From an uncultured Caryophanales bacterium (lineage in GTDB: Bacteria; Bacillota_I; Bacilli_A; Acholeplasmatales; Anaeroplasmataceae): a stretch of DNA of 8,258 nt. Below, in pieces: positions 1 to 6,802 of the stretch. Location of the stretch: assembly GCA_937885165.1 (NCBI GenBank), contig CAKZZJ010000062.1:1-8258 (forward strand). Reading direction: 5' to 3'. Each line of letters opens with the position of its first letter. The stretch's first letter is position 1. A program made the translations under genes and the position numbers. The notes under the pieces are model-generated. The model saw only the letters and a program-made list of their open reading frames with translations. It made no database searches and had not been told where the DNA came from.

Positions 1-2
1 TA

Positions 3-1217
3 GAACGCTGTAGAAAAATTGAAACATCAAGCGATATTAATTCTGTTGCGACAATATCATCATCTTCAGCTGAAATAGGCAAATATATAGCTGATGCTAT
101 CGAACTTGTAGGTAAAGATGGTGTAATCAACGTAGATGAATCAAAGAGTTTTGAAACATCTTTAGAAGTTACACAAGGTATGAAGTATGACAAAGGTTAT
201 ATTTCTCCATACATGGTTGGTGATTTAGAAAAAACTATGGTTGAACTTGAAAATGCATATGTTTTGGTTACAAACAGAAAAATCACTTCAGTTCAGGAAA
301 TATTACCTATACTTGAACAGATTGTTCAGACTCATAAACCATTATTAATAATTGCTGATGATATTGAACAAGAAGTAGTTTCAACATTAGTTATCAACAA
401 GATTCGTGGTACATTCAATGTTGTAGCAACTAAGGCTCCTGGTTTTGGTGATAGCCAAAGAGAAAATTTAAGCGATATTGCTTTACTTACTGGTGCTAAA
501 TTTGTTGATAAAGAAATCAATATGGAATTAAAAGATTTAACATTTGAAGAATTAGGATCTGCTAAAAAGATTTTAGTAGAAAAAGATTCTACAACAATCA
601 TTGAAGGTGCTGGAAATAAAGAAGAAATTGAAAATCATGTAAATGATTTGAATGAAAAATTAAAGGCTGAAACTTCAAAATATCAGAAAGAAGCAATCCA
701 AAAGAGAATTGCTAAACTTGCAAATGGTGTTGCCTTAATCAAGGTTGGTGCTACAACTGAATCTGAATTAAAAGAAAAGAAATTAAGGATAGAAGATGCC
801 TTAAATGCTACTAAAGCTGCCCTTGCTGAAGGTATAGTTATAGGTGGTGGTGCTGCACTGGCATCAATCTATAAAGAAGTCAAGAATGAACTTAAGAGTG
901 ATATCGTTGATGTTAAACGTGGTATGAATGTTGTAATTGATTCACTTACATCTCCACTTTATCAGATAGCTGAAAATTCAGGTTATAGCGGCAAAGATAT
1001 CGTTGAATTACAGTTATCACAGAAAGAAAATTATGGCTTTGATGCTAAAGAAGGAAAGTGGGTTGATATGTTCAAAAGTGGTATTGTTGACCCAACTAAG
1101 GTTACAAGAAGTGCAATCTTAAATGCTGCATCTATCGCAGGTTTATTCTTAACTACTGAGGCTGCAGTAGGAGTAATTAAAGAAAAACAGACTCCACAGC
1201 CAACTCCAGAATATTAA
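3..1217 (+). CDS. groEL: Chaperonin GroEL (Hsp60), 5'-truncated by window edge
   Basis: This is the ATP-driven cytosolic folding chaperone, which forms a double heptameric ring and works with GroES. About 404 residues are visible of a usual ~540; the missing N-terminal ~135 lie left of the window. The frame is open upstream of the Met at 180, and that upstream part (GKDGVINVDESK, LEVTQGM) is plainly GroEL, so 180 is an internal Met. Visible landmarks are the apical domain opening GYISPYMV, the substrate-groove segments EILPILEQI and STLVINK with hydrophobic residues kept, KAPGFGD, and IEDALNATKAA, whose Asp (codon 795-797) matches the catalytic Asp398 of E. coli. EGIVIGGGAAL and VDPTKVTRSA follow. 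The C-terminus ends KEKQTPQPTPEY and lacks the usual Gly-Gly-Met repeats. Bases 1 to ~30 do not fit GroEL in this frame and suggest a frameshift (see findings). A terminator follows the stop. The family call is certain; intactness is not. Confidence 0.95.
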   Translation, partial: ERCRKIETSSDINSVATISSSSAEIGKYIADAIELVGKDGVINVDESKSFETSLEVTQGMKYDKGYISPYMVGDLEKTMVELENAYVLVTNRKITSVQEILPILEQIVQTHKPLLIIADDIEQEVVSTLVINKIRGTFNVVATKAPGFGDSQRENLSDIALLTGAKFVDKEINMELKDLTFEELGSAKKILVEKDSTTIIEGAGNKEEIENHVNDLNEKLKAETSKYQKEAIQKRIAKLANGVALIKVGATTESELKEKKLRIEDALNATKAALAEGIVIGGGAALASIYKEVKNELKSDIVDVKRGMNVVIDSLTSPLYQIAENSGYSGKDIVELQLSQKENYGFDAKEGKWVDMFKSGIVDPTKVTRSAILNAASIAGLFLTTEAAVGVIKEKQTPQPTPEY

Positions 1218-1242
1218 TATTTTAAAAAACAAAAAATTTTTG

Positions 1243-1272
1243 TAGGCACGACTTAGGTTGTGCTTATTTTTA
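1243..1272 (+). terminator. Intrinsic terminator after groEL
   Basis: A 10-bp stem pairs 1243-1252 with 1257-1266. It has two G-U wobbles and a TTAG loop, and a run of T follows at 1267-1271. It lies 25 nt after the groEL stop and before the next promoter, so it separates groEL from the flavodiiron-secA unit. Confidence 0.85.
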
Positions 1273-1295
1273 ATGTCTTATTTCATATCTTTTTC

Positions 1296-1324
1296 TAGCA
1301 ATTTATTAATAGCTATGCTATAAT
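1296..1324 (+). promoter_or_regulatory. Extended -10 promoter for the fprA-secA unit
   Basis: TATAAT at 1319-1324 is preceded by TG at 1316-1317, giving a perfect extended -10 element (TGCTATAAT). The -35 position 17 nt upstream (TAGCAA, 1296-1301) matches only three of six consensus bases, which extended -10 promoters tolerate. Transcription should start near 1331, leaving a leader of about 25 nt. The promoter lies between the groEL terminator and the first gene of the unit. Confidence 0.75.
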
Positions 1325-1329
1325 AAATT
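1300..1329. promoter_or_regulatory. Long inverted repeat over the -10 element, candidate operator
   Basis: The left arm at 1300-1313 (AATTTATTAATAGC) is the reverse complement of the right arm at 1317-1329 (GCTATAATAAATT), apart from one extra A in the left arm. The spacer is TAT. The perfect core is ATAGC-TAT-GCTAT. The right arm contains the whole -10 hexamer, and the dyad lies upstream of the expected transcription start, so it would act as DNA rather than as an RNA hairpin. I do not recognise the regulator; repression by blocking RNA polymerase is an inference. AT-rich composition makes chance symmetry easier, but the G/C-containing core argues against pure noise. Confidence 0.5.
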
Positions 1330-1340
1330 AGTTGAAGAAA

Positions 1341-1347
1341 AAAGGAG
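1341..1347 (+). promoter_or_regulatory. Ribosome binding site that decides the fprA start
   Basis: AAAGGAG lies only 3 nt before the first ATG (1351) but 9 nt before the second (1357). The second spacing is in the usual range and the first is too short, so 1357 is the preferred start. Confidence 0.65.
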
Positions 1348-1356
1348 AACATGATT

Positions 1357-2493
1357 ATGATTAAATATGTTGGCGTAAATGATAGAATAACAAAATTATT
1401 TGAAGCACAATTTATTATTCCAGAAGGAATAAGTTATAATTCATATGTGATTTTTGATGAAAAAATCTGCATAATGGATAGTGTTGATATAGTTAAAAAA
1501 GATGATTGGTTAAAGAATTTAAGCAAGACTTTAAACGGGAAAAAACCTGATTATTTAGTAATTTCTCATATGGAACCAGATCATTCTTCAAGTATTTTAG
1601 CATTTTTAAAAATATATCCTGAAACTACATTGGTTGGTAATGCAAAAACATTCCAATATTTAAAACAATTCTTCCCAGGTTTTGAATTTAAGAATTTATA
1701 TACAGTAAAAGAAAATGATAAATTAAATTTAGGTAAAGGTGAATTAACATTCATTATGGCACCTATGGTACATTGGCCTGAAGTAATGGTATCATATTAT
1801 GATCTTGATAAATCATTATTTTCTGCTGATGCATTCGGTAAATTCGGATCTCTTGATTTTGATGATCCTGAAGGCTGGGCATGTGAAGCAAGAAGATATT
1901 ATTTTGGTATCGTTGGAAAATTTGGTATTCCAGTACAAACTTTATTAAAGAAATTAGAGAATTTTGATGTAAAAGGAATTTATCCTCTACATGGACCAGT
2001 ATTAAAAGAAGATTTAGATTATTATTTAGGCTTATATGATACTTGGAGTAAATATGAACCTGAAAAAGAAGGTACTGTAATAATTTATACTTCAGTTTAT
2101 GGCAATACCAAAAGGGCAGCCCAAATGTTATCAGAATTAATTCCTGATTCAGAATTAATGGATTTAGTAAATGAAGATATTTATGAATGTGTTGAGAGTG
2201 CATTTGAATATAAAAATATCATTTTAGCTACTACAACATATAATGGCGGAATATTCCCTAGAATGGATGAATTCATAAGTCTACTAAAAGAAAAGAATTT
2301 CCAAAACAGGAATATCGCAGTTATCGAAAACGGAACTTGGGCACCAAATGCAAAAAAAGTTATAGTTGATTTATTTAAAGATTCTAAAAACTTAAATATT
2401 TTAGATGAAAAAGTAACAATTAAATCAGCTTTAGATGATAATGCAATTAATGAAATTAAGGTACTTGCTGATAAAATTAACAGCATAAAATAG
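1357..2493 (+). CDS. fprA: Flavodiiron protein, FprA family (O2/NO reductase)
   Basis: This cytosolic enzyme of anaerobes uses a non-haem diiron site and FMN to reduce O2 to water and/or NO to N2O, with electrons usually supplied by rubredoxin or F420H2. The protein is 378 residues from the start at 1357; an upstream ATG at 1351 would add two. Residues ~1-235 form a metallo-beta-lactamase-like domain with a complete ligand set: HMEPDH (His71, Glu73, Asp75, His76), His139 in APMVHWPE, Asp158 in FSADAFG and His212 in YPLHGP. Residues ~238-378 form a flavodoxin domain with the FMN phosphate loop TSVYGNTKRA. The length is slightly below the usual ~400, and no C-terminal rubredoxin or flavin reductase domain is fused. 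It leads a unit with secA, 8 nt downstream. Whether O2 or NO is the physiological substrate cannot be read from sequence. The family call is very secure. Confidence 0.95.
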   Translation: MIKYVGVNDRITKLFEAQFIIPEGISYNSYVIFDEKICIMDSVDIVKKDDWLKNLSKTLNGKKPDYLVISHMEPDHSSSILAFLKIYPETTLVGNAKTFQYLKQFFPGFEFKNLYTVKENDKLNLGKGELTFIMAPMVHWPEVMVSYYDLDKSLFSADAFGKFGSLDFDDPEGWACEARRYYFGIVGKFGIPVQTLLKKLENFDVKGIYPLHGPVLKEDLDYYLGLYDTWSKYEPEKEGTVIIYTSVYGNTKRAAQMLSELIPDSELMDLVNEDIYECVESAFEYKNIILATTTYNGGIFPRMDEFISLLKEKNFQNRNIAVIENGTWAPNAKKVIVDLFKDSKNLNILDEKVTIKSALDDNAINEIKVLADKINSIK

Positions 2494-2501
2494 GAGATAA
2501 T

Positions 2502-5153
2502 ATGGGACTAAAAAAAGTACTATTTGATTCAGGTTATAAAGAATATAAAAGATGTGAAAAGCTTGCAAAAAAGGTTTTAGATAAAGAACCTGAAATGGAA
2601 AAGCTTACAGATGAAGAATTAAGAAATAAAACCGAAGAATTTAAAGAATTAATAAAAAATGGTGCTAAACTTGATGATATATTAGTTGATGCCTACGCAG
2701 TTGTAAGAGAAATGGCATACCGTGTAAGTGGGATGAAGGCTTTCTTTGTTCAGGTCGCTGGTGCTATTGCTATACATGGTGGCAATATCGCAGAAATGAA
2801 AACCGGTGAAGGTAAAACCTTAACAGGAGTATTTCCTGCATATTTAAATGCATTAACAGGTAATGGCGTACATATCGTTACAGTAAACGAATATCTTGCT
2901 GGGCGTGAAGCTAATGGTATCATCGGTGATATTTATAGAAGCCTTGGTTTAACTGTAGGTTTAAATTTAAGAGAACTTAATTATGCAGAAAAAAGAGAAG
3001 TATATGCATGCGATGTAATTTATTCAACAAATTCAGAACTTGGTTTTGATTATTTAAGAGATAACATGGTTGCAAATTACAATCAAGTTACGCAGGTTAA
3101 AGGCTTAAATTATGCCATCATCGATGAGGTCGACTCTATTTTGATTGATGATGCTAGAACCCCATTAATCATATCTGGTGGTGAAAAAGAAGATAAGGGC
3201 CTATATCAGAGGGCAGATGAATTTGCAAAATCTTTAAATGAAGAAGATTATTCAATAGATATTGAAACAAAGACAATCGCTTTAACACCTAATGGTATTG
3301 ATAAGGCTGAATCATTCTTCAATATTGATAAAAAAGAAGGCGGACTATATGATGGAAATCATATAGAAATAGTCCATAGAATCAATAATGCCCTTAAAGC
3401 AGTATATATCTTTGTTAATGGTAAAGAATATGTTGTATCTGAAGACCATAAAGAAGTTCTAATAGTCGATGCTTCTACAGGTCGTATTCTAAAAGGACGT
3501 CAGTTCAGTGAAGGCCTACATCAGGCACTTGAAGCAAAAGAAAATGTTGAAATAAAAAAAGAAACAATAACAGTTGCGACAATAACATATCAAAATTTCT
3601 TTAGAATGTATAAGAAATTATCAGGTATGACTGGTACAGCTAAGACTGAAGAAGAAGAATTTAGAGATATTTATAATATGTATGTTGTAGAAGTTCCTAC
3701 AAATAAGCCTGTTATAAGAGTAGACGCACCTGATTTATTATTTTCAACTATGGAATTTAAATTTAAAGCTTTAGTTGAAGATATTAAATTAAGACATGAA
3801 ATGGGGCAACCTATCCTTGTTGGTACTGCTAACGTAGAAACATCAGAACTTGTAAGTAAATTACTTAGAAAAATCGGTTTAAAACATGAAATTTTAAATG
3901 CTAAAAACCATGCAAGAGAAGCTGAAATTATCGCACTCGCAGGTCAGGAAGGTGCAATCACAATATCAACTAACATGGCTGGACGTGGTACCGATATCAA
4001 ACTTGGTGAAGGTGTTGCGAATAGATATCCTCTTGATTCACCCGAATCAACTTATAATGGTCTTGCAGTGCTTGGTACTGAAAGATTTGAAGCTAGAAGA
4101 ATTGATAATCAGTTAAGAGGTAGATCAGGTAGACAAGGTGACCCGGGATATTCAAGATTCTTCCTGTCAGTTGAAGATGATTTGATTATGCGTTTTGGTG
4201 GCGATGCATTTAAGCAGAGATTATCAAGTCTAATCGCAATGATGGGTGATGGTGATGTATCAAAACCACTTGAATCCAAAACTTTAGCCAAAATGATTAC
4301 TATGGCTCAAGTTAAGATTGAAGGTATAAATTATGATTCTCGTAAAAACATCCTAAAATACGATGATGTAGTAAGAAGACAAAGAGAAGCCTTCTATAAA
4401 GAAAGACAAGAAGTAGTTAAGGCAGAAAACCTTGGTCCGGTTTTAGAAAATATATTCAAACTTGAAATCGATGAAGAAGTAAATAAATTTATGGATGCAC
4501 CTGGTGATTTTGATGATGCTAAATTGACTGATTTATTTAACATTGAACTTATTGGTAGAAACTTAATTGATGTAAATAAGCTTAGAACAATAGATGATGA
4601 TGAAGAAATAAAAAAATATATCTATGATGAATCTATGAAAGTAGTAACTCAAAGTATTGATAAATTCAAAACTTCATTAAGAGCTATAATAACTCAAAAT
4701 CCTGAACTTAATGTCGATGAAGAAGTAGAAAAGAATGTAGAACAGCTTTATAAACAAATAATTTTACCAGTACTTGATTATAACTGGCAGAATCACATTG
4801 ATGATATGGCTGGATTTAGACAAGGTATTCATTTACAAAGTTATGCACAAAATAACCCACTTGATTTATATAAAAGAGAAGGCTATCGTAAATTTGATGC
4901 CTTAAATAAAAAGATGCATAAGGAAGTTTATGCAAGAGCTATGCATTCACTACCTAGAATAGTAGTAGGTGTAAGAAAAGAAGAAGATAAGGTTAAAAAA
5001 TTTCAAACTAACCAAGATTTATCAACAACCAGAAGCCAAAAAGATATAGCAGATGCTAGAAAAGCAAATAATCCATTTGTGAATATAAAGCCAAATGATC
5101 CATGTCCATGTGGTTCTGGAAAAAAATTTAAATATTGTCATGGGTTAAGATAG
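2502..5153 (+). CDS. secA: Protein translocase ATPase SecA
   Basis: SecA is the ATPase motor that pushes unfolded preproteins through SecYEG at the inner face of the membrane. The protein is 883 residues, close to E. coli (901) and B. subtilis (841), and complete. In order: a Q-motif region near Gln84; Walker A TGEGKT (101-106); Walker B DEVD (208-211) followed by DDARTPLIISGG; the preprotein-crosslinking region (~225-365); GMTGTAKTEEEEF (375-387); the second helicase domain with NMAGRGTDIKLG (491-502) and the arginine-rich QLRGRSGRQGDPG (537-549); the helical scaffold; and a C-terminal zinc site with Cys868, Cys870, Cys879 and His880. The zinc tail and full length indicate the housekeeping SecA1 rather than SecA2. 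One motif differs from the common form, GTERFEARRID at 525-535 instead of GTERHESRRID. The Shine-Dalgarno sequence TAGGAG (2491-2496) overlaps the fprA stop, 5 nt before the ATG, so the two genes are probably co-transcribed. Confidence 0.98.
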   Translation: MGLKKVLFDSGYKEYKRCEKLAKKVLDKEPEMEKLTDEELRNKTEEFKELIKNGAKLDDILVDAYAVVREMAYRVSGMKAFFVQVAGAIAIHGGNIAEMKTGEGKTLTGVFPAYLNALTGNGVHIVTVNEYLAGREANGIIGDIYRSLGLTVGLNLRELNYAEKREVYACDVIYSTNSELGFDYLRDNMVANYNQVTQVKGLNYAIIDEVDSILIDDARTPLIISGGEKEDKGLYQRADEFAKSLNEEDYSIDIETKTIALTPNGIDKAESFFNIDKKEGGLYDGNHIEIVHRINNALKAVYIFVNGKEYVVSEDHKEVLIVDASTGRILKGRQFSEGLHQALEAKENVEIKKETITVATITYQNFFRMYKKLSGMTGTAKTEEEEFRDIYNMYVVEVPTNKPVIRVDAPDLLFSTMEFKFKALVEDIKLRHEMGQPILVGTANVETSELVSKLLRKIGLKHEILNAKNHAREAEIIALAGQEGAITISTNMAGRGTDIKLGEGVANRYPLDSPESTYNGLAVLGTERFEARRIDNQLRGRSGRQGDPGYSRFFLSVEDDLIMRFGGDAFKQRLSSLIAMMGDGDVSKPLESKTLAKMITMAQVKIEGINYDSRKNILKYDDVVRRQREAFYKERQEVVKAENLGPVLENIFKLEIDEEVNKFMDAPGDFDDAKLTDLFNIELIGRNLIDVNKLRTIDDDEEIKKYIYDESMKVVTQSIDKFKTSLRAIITQNPELNVDEEVEKNVEQLYKQIILPVLDYNWQNHIDDMAGFRQGIHLQSYAQNNPLDLYKREGYRKFDALNKKMHKEVYARAMHSLPRIVVGVRKEEDKVKKFQTNQDLSTTRSQKDIADARKANNPFVNIKPNDPCPCGSGKKFKYCHGLR

Positions 5154-5154
5154 T

Positions 5155-5865
5155 ATGGAAAAATTAAAAGATAAAAAAACATGTGTAGAATTTATATTTA
5201 AGATTGTTTATGTTGCAATAGCACTGACATCAACAATTATTTCATTTGCAATTCTTAATAAAACTGAAAGTGGAGAAGTAAGAAGTCCTCTTATGTTTTA
5301 TACAAACTGGTCTGTTTGGTTTGTAACTATTACAGCGGTTTTATCATTAATTGTTACAATATTTGCAATTTTTAAAAACAAAAATATTGATAATGATGTA
5401 ATTGAAATGTTGAAATTTGCATCCTTAATTATGATTATCGCAACATTCATTATTTCAGCATTTGTATTACCAGATAAAATATGGAAAAGTGGCTACTGGA
5501 CATTATCATCAGTATTCAAACATTTCTTATTACCTATTTTTACAGTTGTAGATTTCTTATTATATACAAGAAGAGGGACATTAAGAATGTATTTTCCTTT
5601 TACAGCATTAGTTGTACCATTTATATACTGGGTAATTATTATCGTGAGATTCCTAATTAAAAGAGCAAATTCAGGTGGTGCAATACCTGAAGATTTATGG
5701 CCATTTTATTATCCATATGGATTTACAAACATTGATAATGGTCATTCATTAGGCTTCTTACTAGGCTTAATTGCAGGAATAGTTGTAGGTTTAATTGGTA
5801 TTGGATATGCTTTATATTTCTTAAAAAGAAATAAAAAAACAGATGTAGAAGAGATTGAGGCATAA
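5155..5865 (+). CDS. Pr6Pr-family membrane protein, six predicted helices
   Basis: This is an integral membrane protein of 236 residues with no established function. Six hydrophobic segments can be read at about 11-34, 48-73, 86-105, 119-137, 145-168 and 198-223. There is no signal peptide, and the C-terminus is charged (KRNKKTDVEEIEA). The family-like marks are FYTNWS (48-53), His123 and Asp133 in the HFLLPIFTVVDFLLY segment, RRGTLR after it, and YYPYGF (185-190) before the last helix. These fit the Pr6Pr family and distantly resemble FAR-17a/AIG1-type proteins, whose human members AIG1 and ADTRP are membrane hydrolases using a Thr and a His. The ATG lies 1 nt after the secA stop with no clear Shine-Dalgarno sequence, suggesting translational coupling to secA. 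A terminator follows. The family call is from remembered motifs; a role in export or lipid metabolism would be speculation. Confidence 0.75.
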   Translation: MEKLKDKKTCVEFIFKIVYVAIALTSTIISFAILNKTESGEVRSPLMFYTNWSVWFVTITAVLSLIVTIFAIFKNKNIDNDVIEMLKFASLIMIIATFIISAFVLPDKIWKSGYWTLSSVFKHFLLPIFTVVDFLLYTRRGTLRMYFPFTALVVPFIYWVIIIVRFLIKRANSGGAIPEDLWPFYYPYGFTNIDNGHSLGFLLGLIAGIVVGLIGIGYALYFLKRNKKTDVEEIEA

Positions 5866-5904
5866 ATCTTTAAAATAATTTGATGCAATTTTTAGAATAA
5901 TATT

Positions 5905-5938
5905 GGCTGTGTGAGCATATGTTTTCACAGCTTTTTTC
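5905..5938 (+). terminator. Intrinsic terminator after the fprA-secA-Pr6Pr unit
   Basis: GGCTGTG (5905-5911) pairs with CACAGCT (5926-5932). After one T-T mismatch, GAGC (5913-5916) pairs with GTTT (5921-5924) around an ATAT loop. Six T follow at 5932-5937. It lies 39 nt after the membrane-protein stop and ends the second transcription unit. Confidence 0.9.
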
Positions 5939-6029
5939 TTAGAATTTTAAAATCATATTTAATGTATATTTTTAGTGTATTCATTAATTAAATAAAGTGG
6001 TTTAAATTTTTTAAAGTTTTAATTTTTAA
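5939..6029. other. AT-rich spacer upstream of the kdg promoter
   Basis: This stretch is almost wholly A/T, with T- and A-tracts, and encodes no gene on either strand. The tracts at about 5999-6030, just upstream of the -35, could act as an UP element for RNA polymerase. That is an inference from composition alone; nothing else is seen here. Confidence 0.4.
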
Positions 6030-6045
6030 AAGTAAGCGTTTACTT
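6030..6045. promoter_or_regulatory. LacI/GalR-type operator (cre or KdgR-like) overlapping the -35
   Basis: Six-base arms AAGTAA (6030-6035) and TTACTT (6040-6045) flank GCGT, with the central CG step typical of LacI/GalR-family sites. Bases 6031-6044 match the Bacillus cre consensus TGWAARCGYTWNCW at 13 of 14 positions, missing only the first T. The site shares two bases with the -35 hexamer, so a bound repressor should block the promoter. The sequence cannot tell CcpA (carbon catabolite repression) from a dedicated KDG-responsive LacI-family KdgR; no regulator gene is in the window. Confidence 0.7.
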
Positions 6046-6072
6046 GACACTAGAGTGATTTCATTTTATAAT
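6044..6072 (+). promoter_or_regulatory. Consensus sigma-A promoter of the kdg operon
   Basis: TTGACA (6044-6049) and TATAAT (6067-6072) are separated by 17 nt, a perfect match to the housekeeping consensus with ideal spacing. Transcription should start near 6079, giving a leader of about 54 nt that is nearly all A/T. A promoter this strong needs repression, which fits the overlapping operator. Confidence 0.92.
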
Positions 6073-6132
6073 AGACTTAATCTAATTTTTTATAAAAAAA
6101 TTAAAAAATAAAAAAGAAAGAGGTAAAATTAG

Positions 6133-6786
6133 ATGAAAAAATTTGATGTTTTACAAAGAATTGCTGAATGTGGTGTAGTAGCTGTTGTTAGAGCTAATAC
6201 AGAAGAACAAGCAATCAATATCGCAACTGCCTGTACAAATGGTGGCGTAAAAGGTATTGAAGTAACATTCACTGTACCTGGTGCTGATAATGTTATCAAA
6301 GCTTTAAAGAAAGCTATTCCACATGAGAAAATTATTTTAGGTGCTGGATCAGTACTTGATCCTGAAACAGCAAGAGCTGCAATTTTAGCTGGTGCTGAAT
6401 TCATAGTTGCTCCATCATTCAATGAAGGTGTTGCAAAATTATGTAACAGATATCAGGTTCCTTATATTCCAGGAACTCAAACAGTCAAAGAAATTGTTAC
6501 AGCTATGGAAGCAGGCTGTGATGTAATTAAAGTATTCCCAGGCGATATGCTTGGCCCTGTATTCATTAAAGATGTAAGAGGACCACTTCCTTATGCTAAC
6601 TTAATGCCATCTGGTGGTGTTAATTTAGAAAATGCCGGTGAATGGATTAAAAATGGTGCAGTTTGTATCTCATCAGGTTCTCATCTAACTAAACCTGCAC
6701 AAGAAGGCGATCTTGCTGGAACTGAAGAACGTGCTAAACTTTATGTTGAAGCTGTAGCTAAAGCAAGAAGAGAAATGAAAAAATAG
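6133..6786 (+). CDS. kdgA: KDPG aldolase (2-keto-3-deoxy-6-phosphogluconate aldolase)
   Basis: This cytosolic class I aldolase splits KDPG to pyruvate and glyceraldehyde 3-phosphate, the last step of uronate and Entner-Doudoroff catabolism. It may also act as 4-hydroxy-2-oxoglutarate aldolase, as Eda does. The 217 residues form one TIM-barrel chain of normal length. The Schiff-base lysine is Lys133 in VIKVFPGD. The catalytic Glu43 lies in GIEVTF and Arg20 in VAVVRA. GAGSVLDPETARAA (70-83), PYIPGTQT (110-117) and the phosphate-binding LMPSGGVNLEN (157-167) are all typical. The last phosphate-loop segment reads ISSGSHL, slightly unlike the common VGVGG form. A GAGG Shine-Dalgarno core (6120-6123) lies 9 nt before the ATG. 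It is first in the operon, 16 nt before the KDG kinase, which supplies its substrate; this supports the catabolic assignment. Confidence 0.93.
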   Translation: MKKFDVLQRIAECGVVAVVRANTEEQAINIATACTNGGVKGIEVTFTVPGADNVIKALKKAIPHEKIILGAGSVLDPETARAAILAGAEFIVAPSFNEGVAKLCNRYQVPYIPGTQTVKEIVTAMEAGCDVIKVFPGDMLGPVFIKDVRGPLPYANLMPSGGVNLENAGEWIKNGAVCISSGSHLTKPAQEGDLAGTEERAKLYVEAVAKARREMKK

Positions 6787-6802
6787 ATTATTCTGGTAAG
6801 AC

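Noticed and set aside
180..182. ATG at 180 as the groEL start
   Set aside because: The same frame upstream encodes clear GroEL sequence back to about base 27, and no Shine-Dalgarno sequence precedes 180. It is an internal methionine.
1318..1332. PerR box near the fprA -10
   Set aside because: Only one half resembles the TTATAATnATTATAA consensus; the second half does not match. The inverted repeat at 1300-1329 explains the symmetry better.
1763..2203. Minus-strand open frame of 146 codons inside fprA
   Set aside because: It is antisense to a confidently identified gene, with low-complexity Leu/Ile/His-rich translation and no family resemblance. The other minus-strand frames in groEL, fprA, secA and kdgA are shadows for the same reason.
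3898..4116. Alternative + frame of 72 codons inside secA
   Set aside because: It lies wholly within the conserved helicase domain of SecA, has no ribosome binding site and has an unlikely composition.
6083..6103. Nine-pair hairpin in the kdg leader (TAATTTTTT and AAAAAATTA around ATA)
   Set aside because: All pairs are A-T, so the RNA stem would be weak, and such pairing is expected by chance in a leader that is nearly pure A/T. It is not a terminator or recognised riboswitch.
6079..6132. Riboswitch or attenuator in the kdg leader
   Set aside because: The leader is about 54 nt and nearly all A/T, too short and too poor in structure for a known riboswitch class.
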